Shown: positions 1-8,200 of the stretch, in pieces | How the letters are laid out: each line of letters starts with the position of its first letter | Numbering within the stretch: the first letter of the stretch is position 1 | Origin: Bacillota bacterium | GTDB lineage: Bacteria > Bacillota > Bacilli > Paenibacillales > NBRC-103111 | NCBI GenBank assembly: GCA_023391955.1 | Contig: JAEWAA010000030.1 | Location: 1-10,991 of the forward strand | DNA: 10,991 nt | Reading direction: 5' to 3' | Made by a program: the position numbers and the translations under genes | Notes under the pieces: generated by a model | Told to the model about the DNA's origin: nothing | Databases searched by the model: none | What the model saw: only the letters and a program-made list of their open reading frames with translations

Positions 1-809
1 CCTCAATGGCTACCAGCGGCGGCACGTATTATGCATTAAAAGAAGACGGCACCGTGTGGAGCTGGGGCAACAATGTCTGGGGGCAAATTGGTGACGGAAC
101 AACGGAGGACCGGGAGTCGCCCGTCCAAAACCCCCATATACGCCATGTAAAGCAAATTCAGGCCACTTCTGGAGGTCCCGTTTATCTTAAAACAGATGGG
201 ACCGTGTGGACCAACGGAAGCAATATCGGCGGGCAGCTTGGCAACGGATCCTATGAACCGTCCTTGGTGCCCAGCCAGGTCATCGGTTTGAGGGGAATCA
301 AGGAAATATCATCCTGCAGCAGCGGCGGCGGCAGGGTATTGGCCTTGCGTGAGGATGGAGTGCTGTGGGCATGGGGGCAAGGCCCAACCGGGGATGGGAC
401 CCAATGGTGGCGTACTACCCCTGTGATGGTCAAGAGCTTTGAGAGCCAGCCGCTGGAAGAGGCTACTGACATAAAGGTCGAGTTGAATGGCAAACTGGTA
501 AAGTTTCCTTCATCACCGGTGCTGGCTGAGAACACGACACTTGTGCCCATGCGTGCCATATTCGAAACACTTGGAGCGGCCGTAGTCTGGGATGAAGAGG
601 CTTCATCGGTTACGGCTGAAGGCAGCGGAATCCTCTTGCGAATTGATATTGGGGCCAACCAGGCGTATCTAAACAACCAGCCAGTACCTTTGGAATCGCC
701 TGCTGAACTAAAAGATGGAACCCTCTTTGTCCCCTTGCGGTTTGTAGCTGAGTCTCTGGGCAAACAGGTGCAGTGGGAGGAAGCCTCCCATACGGTTATT
801 CTAAAATAA
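1..809 (+). CDS. RCC1-repeat / stalk-domain secreted protein, 3' part (5' end outside the window)
   Basis: The reading frame is already open at the window edge. The first ATG (position 6) lies inside an RCC1 blade and has no ribosome binding site, so the true start is upstream and this is the C-terminal part. About 150 visible residues form RCC1 beta-propeller blades, seen as repeated 'LKEDGTVWSWG' and 'GQIGDGT' motifs (second copy 'LKTDGTVWTNG', third 'LREDGVLWAWG'). Residues about 158-267 (counted from the ATG at position 6) are a stalk domain (copper amine oxidase N-terminal-like, Pfam Cu_amine_oxidN1 type), with the typical 'LVPMRAIFETLGAAVVWD' and 'FVPLRFVAESLGKQVQW' halves. Proteins with this pairing are common in Paenibacillus and are normally exported. 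The propeller probably mediates binding and the stalk is an extracellular module; no enzymatic residues are visible. The gene stops at TAA 807-809. No convincing terminator follows, and it converges with the minus-strand small gene at 966-1124. Confidence 0.9.
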   Translation, partial: SMATSGGTYYALKEDGTVWSWGNNVWGQIGDGTTEDRESPVQNPHIRHVKQIQATSGGPVYLKTDGTVWTNGSNIGGQLGNGSYEPSLVPSQVIGLRGIKEISSCSSGGGRVLALREDGVLWAWGQGPTGDGTQWWRTTPVMVKSFESQPLEEATDIKVELNGKLVKFPSSPVLAENTTLVPMRAIFETLGAAVVWDEEASSVTAEGSGILLRIDIGANQAYLNNQPVPLESPAELKDGTLFVPLRFVAESLGKQVQWEEASHTVILK

Positions 810-965
810 TAAATAGATTATCCGATGCTTTTCAAGGGGAAAAGGTTATCATCCCGCTTGCAGATGCCTCCACTTATATTGCGTGTACCAGGGGTATGCA
901 TTCCTTAACATTGACCTGTCACGGCGAACAGTCATCTTTTATGTATAAAATCCTGCACAGTGCTC

Positions 966-1124
966 CTAATTTGTGTTGAACATTTGAAGAGTTTGCTGCA
1001 ATTCCCCTTGTAACGCAAATATGGTGACAAACAAGATGAAGATGAAAAAAACGCCTGCAATCAATAAAACCGAACCTAAAATTTTTAAGAATACACTCTT
1101 TGTCAGTCCTAATAATGTCTTCAC
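966..1124 (-). CDS. Small single-pass membrane protein, 52 aa, GTG start
   Basis: I do not recognise the family. The frame starts at GTG (1122-1124) and ends at TAG (966-968). Residues 1-10 are short and basic (two lysines). Residues about 12-37 are a continuous hydrophobic stretch rich in Leu, Ile, Val and Phe (for example 'LLIAGVFFIFILFVTIFA'), long enough to span the membrane. A polar, Gln-rich tail follows ('LQGELQQTLQMFNTN'). A GGGGAG ribosome binding site lies 9 bases before the GTG. The competing ATG at 1131 is only 2 bases from that site and gives a non-hydrophobic product. A promoter fits about 75 bases upstream (TTATCA, 17 bases, TATGAT). The gene is downstream of the iolB terminator and so is probably its own transcription unit. 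No terminator was seen after it. It could be a membrane-associated regulatory or accessory peptide. A type I toxin is possible from size and hydrophobicity, but no antisense RNA is evident. Confidence 0.6.
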   Translation of the reverse strand: MKTLLGLTKSVFLKILGSVLLIAGVFFIFILFVTIFALQGELQQTLQMFNTN

Positions 1125-1200
1125 GATTCATGACTCCCCATCGGTAATGTTAGCTGTGTCCGCAGCCGCCCTTCCGCTAATTGGCACCATTCCTAATTTG

Positions 1201-1229
1201 ATCATAACCTGTGCAGGAAAAGTTGATAA
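1201..1229 (-). promoter_or_regulatory. Likely sigma-A promoter of the 52-aa membrane protein gene
   Basis: On the minus strand, a -35-like TTATCA (1224-1229) is separated by 17 bases from a -10-like TATGAT (1201-1206, five of six matches to TATAAT). Transcription would start near 1194, giving a leader of about 70 bases before the GTG start at 1124. It lies just past the iolB terminator, as expected for an independent gene. Confidence 0.5.
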
Positions 1230-1261
1230 TGTCCGGAAGGGCATACCCTTTTGGGCAAAAT

Positions 1262-1310
1262 AAAAAAGAAACCAGGCTCTGCCTTTAGGGGCGGCATAGC
1301 CTGGTTTCTT
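1262..1310 (-). terminator. Rho-independent terminator of iolB
   Basis: AAGAAACCAGGCT (1266-1278) pairs perfectly with AGCCTGGTTTCTT (1298-1310), and the stem continues inward through TGCC/GGCA with one mismatch around a short loop. Read on the minus strand the stem is followed by TTTTTTATTTT. It lies 15 bases beyond the iolB stop codon. The other direction lacks a comparable T-run. Confidence 0.93.
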
Positions 1311-1324
1311 CGGAAAGAATTTAT

Positions 1325-2128
1325 TTATTTCAGCCACTTATGATCGGGGTCGTCATAGGGATTGAGCTTGCGGCCGGAATCTCCAGCCATGAACCATAGA
1401 TAATACACCTCGTAACCGCCCGCCGCGCTTACCGGATGGTAGCCTTTGTCGATGGCGAAGCTGTCGCCGTGACGGATGATATGGGCATCGTCGATGCTGC
1501 CGTCCTTGGTGTAATGGACCTGAATGCCGAAGCCTTGGGAAGGATTGGTCTGGTAGTGGTAAACCTCCTCCAGATTGGGCTCCTCGGGAGCAAATTCCCC
1601 GTCATGCTTATGCGGCGGATAGCTGGACCAGTTGCCTGCTTCGTTGAAGGTTTCGCCCAGAATCATACGATGCACCCGGCCCTCGGCATTGTCGGCGATA
1701 ATATCATGCACCTCCCGCTTCCAGGAGTCCTTGCCCCGCTGATGAACCACAACCTCATCAGGACGGACGACGAAGGGCGTATGCTTTTCTTCCGCCTTCA
1801 CCTTGCAGACGGCAACCACCGCTCCGCTTTCAGTACTTACCGTATAAGAGGATTGGCACGGGATGTAGACCGTGGTAGCTTTCCCGGCAAACACACCGCC
1901 CCGGCTCTCCAAGCTGTCGAAGGTATGTCCTTCACAGCTTACAGACATGTGACCGGACAATAGGACCAGTGCGGTTTCGTATGCACCCGTCGATGCGGCA
2001 TATTGCTGGCCCTCAGCCAGAAACAGCTTGCCCAGCGCCAGGATTCTCAAATACGGATTATCCTCCGCAATGATGTCTACATACCCTTGTTCTTCCTTCG
2101 CTTTTACAAAACGTGACAAATCCTTCAC
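1325..2128 (-). CDS. iolB: 5-deoxy-glucuronate isomerase (IolB)
   Basis: IolB converts 5-deoxy-D-glucuronate to 5-dehydro-2-deoxy-D-gluconate in cytosolic myo-inositol catabolism. The 267-residue protein has the family's usual length (about 270) and is a two-cupin protein of the KduI/IolB family (Pfam KduI). The signature 'GNWSSYPPHKHD' is at residues 165-176. Likely metal ligands are H173, H175, E188 (in 'LEEVYHY') and H231 (in 'GYHPV'). The C-terminus 'YYLWFMAG...DPDHKWL' also fits the family. The start is GTG (2126-2128): an in-frame TAA lies four codons before the nearby upstream Glu-Ser-Arg codons, and this start gives an N-terminus matching Bacillus IolB in length. The ribosome binding site is weak, with AGCAGG directly against the GTG. 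The gene stands alone here; no other iol gene is in the window. The surface lyase-like gene lies 142 bp upstream on the same strand. Action on another uronate, as for KduI, cannot be excluded. Confidence 0.93.
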   Translation of the reverse strand: MKDLSRFVKAKEEQGYVDIIAEDNPYLRILALGKLFLAEGQQYAASTGAYETALVLLSGHMSVSCEGHTFDSLESRGGVFAGKATTVYIPCQSSYTVSTESGAVVAVCKVKAEEKHTPFVVRPDEVVVHQRGKDSWKREVHDIIADNAEGRVHRMILGETFNEAGNWSSYPPHKHDGEFAPEEPNLEEVYHYQTNPSQGFGIQVHYTKDGSIDDAHIIRHGDSFAIDKGYHPVSAAGGYEVYYLWFMAGDSGRKLNPYDDPDHKWLK

Positions 2129-2171
2129 CCTGCTTTCGGAGCATTATCGTAACTTGGTACTACACCTTCTA

Positions 2172-2201
2172 AGCATAACAAATTTCTGCATACGTGTGCA
2201 A
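2172..2201 (-). promoter_or_regulatory. Likely promoter of iolB
   Basis: On the minus strand, TTGCAC (2196-2201) and TATGCT (2172-2177) are separated by 18 bases. The -10 matches TATAAT in four of six positions. Transcription would begin near 2165, about 37 bases before the GTG start. The spacer contains most of the palindrome at 2187-2200, which suggests that this promoter is repressible. Confidence 0.45.
2187..2200. promoter_or_regulatory. LacI-family-type operator in the iolB promoter
   Basis: TGCATACGTGTGCA is a 14-base dyad with a central CG and outer TG...CA. It is symmetric except for one base pair (T against G at positions 5 and 10). This is the general form of LacI/GalR-family operators. 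It overlaps the -35 and the spacer, where bound repressor would block RNA polymerase. The regulator itself is not in the window. The site differs from the CcpA cre consensus at several positions, so a dedicated regulator is more likely than CcpA. Confidence 0.45.
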
Positions 2202-2270
2202 AGTCTACCTTCCCGATATCCGGTTTTGTCAGAATACGCGATTGCCCAAGAAATGTTTCCTGCCCGCCAC

Positions 2271-5200
2271 TTAAAGCACTTGCAGTACCCGGAAGATCAT
2301 CACAGCGGCTTGAGCGCGGTTCGCCTGCAGGAAAGGGGAAAATGCTCCGTTATCCATCCCTTCCACAATACCGTATTGCCCCAAATTCCGGACGGCCTTC
2401 TCTGCGTAGCTGCTAATGGATGTCTGATCCTGAAATACTGCCGGGTTATGGGTCACCGCAGGCTGCAGCCTCTTCACCTGAAGGGCGCGATGCAGCATAA
2501 CGGCCATGTCCTGGCGGGTAATGCTTTCATCCGGCCCGAAGGTATGGTCCGGCTTACCTTCCACAATTCCTTGTTTTTGCGCACTGGCAATGGAATTGTA
2601 ATACCATTGATCCGAACGGATATCCTGGAAGGTCGAGACGGCAGCAGGATCCTGCCAATCCAAGGCATTCATCAGCAAGGTTATGAACTCCGCTCGGGTT
2701 ATATTTCGTCCCGGTTGAAACATTCCCTCCCCCGTCCCTTCGGCAATTCCTCGGGCAGCCAGGCTTTCGATGGCATCCTTGGCCCAAGCCACACTCTGCA
2801 AATCCTGGAAGGTGGAATTTACATGAGCCGCAGTGTACAAGCTGAAGTGCTCCGGCCGGAACATCAATGCCCCAGCTTCCGGTTGATACCTCGCGTTTTT
2901 GACAACCTCCAGCTTTCCGTCATCCCGGATATGGTACAGAACAACCTTAAACGGATTCTGACCGGGTTTAAGGGTATACGGGAGCTCAACCTTCACTTCA
3001 TTTCCGCCAAACGAGCTTTTGTGAATGCCATTAATTATTAACTGCATATCATAAACAGCTGAGCCGCTCTCCAGCTTCTCTCTGGTGGCATAAGGGAGAG
3101 TCTGGACATCCGCCTTCGCGATGACAAATTCCATAAGACCAGGGTTGTTCCTGAGGAATGCAGCAGCCAAATGAACCTTCGCAAAGCCCGTATCCAGCTG
3201 CAAGCCGTTTGGATTTTGCTCCGACCAAACCGCAAGCTCCTGAAGGGGGACAGAAATCCGGATTTCCTCCGTTTCCTGCCGGGGCTCCACTTTGATGACG
3301 ATGGGGCCACTTCCTCCATGGGAAACGGCTTGGGCAAGATGATCAGCTTGGATGGCGGAGGCCAAAAGGGATGGCGAATTCAAGCTAGTTTTCAGAAGGA
3401 TTTGGTTCCCCTCCACAATGGCCACCGGCCCCTCCGGCTTGCCCGGGTCAGCAGGAGCAGACGGCACAGACGGCGCCGTTTCTTCCTCCTCCGGTTCAGC
3501 GGCATTAGCCGTTACCCAAACAGTTGTATGCGCTTGAAAACCTCCGTCCACGGAGCTTGCGGTAATCATGGCAGTACCTTGGCCAACGGCAGTTACCTTC
3601 CCGTTTCTATCCACCACTGCTATACCTGGATTGCTAGAGGTCCAGCTTACCTCCCGGTTGGTTGCATCAGCCGGTGTTACTGTGGCGACTAACAGACGGG
3701 ATTGCCCCGCCACAAGGGAAACTTGCCCATGATCCAACTCTATTCCCGTTACCGGGATAACCTGCGGTTCTTCCGGCACTATAACTGTAATGGTATGAGG
3801 TCCGCCTGGAGTCAACGAAACCCAGGTCCCTGCCGCAACCGTAACCCCTGTATCCGATAAATACACCTTGCCAGTTACCGTAGACGAGGGCAAAAGCGCC
3901 TCAAAACGAAGCTGCAATAGCTCCATCGAACCAGAATAACCTTGGCTCTGGCTTGCAGCAGCAAGCCTAACTTGGCCGGGGGAAGAGTAAACTACACCGG
4001 TTACAGTGAAATTTTCCGCTAAAGGAGCAGCACCTTTGTAGCTGAACAAGGAAGGGTCATAATGGACGACAAAGGAGGTAGAATACACACTGTCTGAAAC
4101 GCCCGTGAACCCGTAAATCAGATCAAAATCCCCACCTGCCGCTGCCTCATCCGCACCTCTAATATAAGCTACAGGCTGCATGGACGGAAGGACAGTCACC
4201 GTTGTCTGGGCTGTGAACCCGCCGTCAGCCGCAGTCACCGAGATCACGGCCGTCCCTGCCGCTGCAGCTGTTACACGTCCTGTGCTGTCCACAGCTGCCA
4301 CATCCGTGTTGCCCGACTCCCAACGAACCTCCCTGTTTGTCGCATCCGCAGGCCTAATAATAGCACTTAATTGGTGCACATCCCCTTCCGTTAATTGAAG
4401 GGTGGTTTCGGTCACCTCCACTCCCGTTACAGGGACATGCTTTTCTCTCGCATAGAGCCTCAGCTCAGCCATATTCCCGAACCAGGCCCCGGAATTGTAG
4501 ATGCGGATGTAACGGTATGGTGTTAGATCACTGACCGGGAGGGTTTGCCATTCCGCTGTGGAAGCCGCTTGAGCCGTAAGATCAGTCCAAATCTGAAGAT
4601 CATTGGAGCCTTGGACCCGGGTTCCCTTGATCCGCGTATAATACTGGTCCTGCCGGGCCAGAAGCTCCACATGTGACAGCTGTACGGTGTTGCCCGCCTT
4701 AAAATCAAAAACAATGGAGCCTCCGGTTCCCGAACTGCTGCCTAGTCTAAAATCCGAGTTGGTGGCTGCATTCCCGTCAAACAAACGGTTCACCTGAGTT
4801 CGCGTATCGGCGGCCGTTCTTCCCGTGGTGGAATCAATCAGTTCCGCCACCTCTGCCAAATTGGCCAACAGGCCGGTTTCATCAGCAAGAAACAAAACGC
4901 TGGAATCCGAGGTAGCCGTAACCGGATTACCGGCCCCGCCATCTTCCCGGTTGTATTGGATAGAAAAGGCCACCGGGCCTGCTGCAGCATCGGGTCCCAT
5001 AACGGCTTCAGCTGTATAATGTATGCCATCTGCCGTGTGGACGGCTGCCTCCTGCCCCTGGATAACAGCCGAAACATCCCGTATGGCCGTTTTGGCCGCA
5101 ATGTCCAGGGTAACGGTATTGCCGGCAGTAATCCGGTTCTTCACACTCTGCTCGGACTGGATGGAGACGGATTGTATCTGATTCAACGACACCACCGCTC

Positions 5201-8200
5201 CATGAAACTTAACCTCGGCCATATTTCCGAACCAGGAGCCTGAATTGTAGATGCGGAGGTAGCGGTAAGCCTTCCCGGATATTCCCTCTACATATTGCCA
5301 TTCCTTAGTAGAGGCAGCGGCCTTGGTGAGGGTTTCCCAGGTTGCCAGATCATTGGAGCCTTGGACCACCGCTCCTCTTAAGCGGGTATAATATTGATCC
5401 TGTCTGGACAACAGCTCCGCTCCGGTGAGCACTGCCGCATTGCCTTCCCGGAAGTCAAAGATAATATAGCTGCCTGCCCCGCTTCCGTTGATGCGGTAAT
5501 CAGAAAACGTAATCGGCAGGTTATCAAATAAATAGCCGGTTTGCTTCAACGTTTCCGCTGCTGTTCTCCCTGAGCCCGTAGTGGAATCAATTAGAGTAGT
5601 GGTTTGCAGCAGATTAGGAATTTCATTGGAGTTGTCTGCCAAATAAAATTTCGAGCCGTCGGTTGTAAAATAAATGGTATCCCCCCGGCTTCCCTTCTGA
5701 TCCAGATAATCGATACGGAAGGTGATATTGCCCACGGGAGTTTCGGTAGACGTCTTTAACTCCGCCGTCCAATTCAGCCCGTCATCAGAGGTAACCGCTG
5801 CTGTATCCGTGTCCAAAATCCTGACCGCCACCTGACTGATGGCCTCTTTGGCTCGAAAGGATAAGTGGATGGTGTCGCCTCTTGCTATTCTGCCGTTTAC
5901 CCCCTGTGGAGAGCTGAGCGACACCGATACCAGCTTGTTGTTGGTCTCAAACCTTTGGCCGGTTATGCGGAATTCGCTTAATTCCAGCATATTGGAGATG
6001 TTCCCCCGGAGCACATCCGGCTGCGGATCAACCATCTGGATCTTTATCATCCGAAAGGGCTTTTGCTTAAGCTCGTCTGCTACTTCCAGCACCGACATGC
6101 CCGCAGTAAACTCCGTTTGCCCCGGAGTCAGCCGTTCCCAATTCACGCCGTCGTTAGAGCCGAACATGGTCGTTCCAGCCATCCGGTCGTCAAAATTCAT
6201 CCGCCCTTCCATGGCGAAGGCATCCGCAGTAATTTTGTAATCGGCCCCGAAATCCAGAATATGATACAGGTCAGGATAAGGCGCCAGAGAATACACCGGG
6301 AAGGTATTGTCGTTATCATCCACCAGAAGAGGCAGCGACGTGCCGAAGGTGGAGGTCACCAATTGGGAATAATCCATGGTGCCGTCCTTCAACAACGGGG
6401 TAAGCAGCTGAAGACGTTCGGCGGCATTCCGCAAGGCAAGCAGCTGCCGGGAAAAATCCTCGTTGGAAGCCATTCCGATTTGCTCCATGGTTTCCTCGTA
6501 TGCGGATTCGAAGGCCATACGCGATGCGGTGACATATGGTATTTCCGGATTGTACAAAGCAGCAATTGCCGCTACCGCCCCGCTCCGGTCCGATGCTACC
6601 GCGATGCGGATATTTTTCGTCTCCAGCGTAGTTCCGTCCTCTGCTGTTACGGTGAAGGAATAGGAACCTGCCTGGGCGGGCTGCCATACGAAGGCTCCTG
6701 TTACTGTATCCAATTGCGCCCCTTCAGGCAATTCCGCAATGGTATAACGGAGGCTCTTTCCGGCAGCGGAAGCGGATAAGTCCAGGCTAATGGAAGCACC
6801 CGCAAAAACATCAACACTCAAATCCTCTTTGCCTTCTTTGAATACGGGAGGCGTCAGCTGCTCCTTGGCCAGCACATTGAAGTGATCCACGTCCACCAGA
6901 GCTCCGTTTCCGGTAACATTCATATAAACCAGGCTGAAATCCGTATCCAGCTGCCCGTAGCTCACATGATTGATACCCATATCGAAGGTGATATACCTCC
7001 ATTGCCCCTCCGTATCCGGCAAGGTCAAGGTATGATACGGTGTTCCGCCCAGGCGGGTGCTTAATTCCAATGTGGCTGGACCGTCCGACCGAAACAAGAG
7101 TCCGATGAGTCTGGTGCCGCTGCGGTCGGCATAAGAGAGATTCTGTACGGCAATTTTGCTGCCGTCTGGTGTAGTGTTGAATCTGATGTAGGAGGTGTCA
7201 CCCTCCTGCCGGGTACCGCTTTGACTGTCGAAGGCGGTATATCTCTCCTCCAGCTCCACTAATGCCGGATTAGTCTGTTCCTTGGGAAGGTACTTGGATC
7301 CTTCAGCTGCCGCCTCCCCGGGAATATAGATCCAGAAATCGCCGCCTCCGTCTACACTTTCCCACGCCTGCGTCAGAACACCTTTATAGTAATAATTGGA
7401 CGGGCTCCTTTTGGTGAAGGCTTCGTGGAAGTAAGGGGCTTTCTCTTCCAGATTAATACCCTTCGTATACGTATAGTAATAATACATATCCCAGAACAGA
7501 GCGGTATTGGTCCTGCCTTTGTAGAGATCGGAAATTTTATAGTAGATGCCCTTAACCTCTCCATCCCGAATGGAATGCGCTACAGGCGTCCAGGGGGTAT
7601 CGTAGCCCAGCATGAACTGCCAGAAGTAGTCGGTTGCCGCCAGCACCCGGTCATTCAGAAACTCATAATAGCCCACTGCATCGGCCTGTTGGGATACGGT
7701 TCCCTCTACAGGGTCAACCTTCGTATTCTGGGCGAGGAACATACGCGCCAATATAGCAGAGTTCGTCAGATCGCCGGCGCCGTGTGCTTGGTCACGCCCC
7801 ATTTCCACATGCTGAACCACCGGCTGGTCCAACCGTTCACCTGTAGCCGCGTTAGTTTCCACCAGCCTGTACAGCTGCTTGATGGAGCCGTTAAAGCCCT
7901 GGTTCGAGGCCGTTTTGTTAACGGTGGCCCATTCCACTGCCTCCTCGTACCGATCTCTGTTCCCGGTAAAAATATAGCCTGCCATGGCCCCTAGCAGCGG
8001 ATAATTATGCTGGTTCATAAACTGGTTATTGTCGTGGAGGAATGTCTCAATGACCGGATTGATCAGGTTATGGGTAAAATTGGCCGTATCCTGATCCGTC
8101 CATTGAAGGGATGCATCCTGATAGCTGGAATACCGCAGAATTTCTGCAGCGGTGACCATCCGGTTCAGTGGAATTCCCGTATGAATATGGGCATCCGCAA

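Noticed and set aside
912..944. Possible terminator for the RCC1/stalk gene (TGAC...GTCA stem, then TCTTTT)
   Set aside because: The stem is short and bulged, and it lies about 100 bases past the stop codon.
919..1131. Minus-strand frame of 70 codons starting at ATG 1131
   Set aside because: The GGGGAG site is only 2 bases from this ATG but 9 bases from the GTG of the overlapping hydrophobic frame, and the product is not protein-like.
1021..1263. Plus-strand frame of 80 codons opposite the small membrane protein
   Set aside because: No ribosome binding site precedes its ATG, and it runs through the promoter of the better-supported minus-strand gene.
1128..1337. Minus-strand frame of 69 codons across the iolB terminator
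   Set aside because: It runs through the terminator stem, and the mapped promoter lies inside it, so its start codons would not be on the transcript.
2028..3041. Plus-strand open frame of 337 codons
   Set aside because: It lies opposite iolB's start and the SLH end of the giant gene, has no ribosome binding site and its product has no domain-like pattern. It is an antisense shadow.
7425..7994. Plus-strand open frame of 189 codons
   Set aside because: It is opposite the lyase-like domain, which has clear family motifs on the minus strand; no ribosome binding site was seen.
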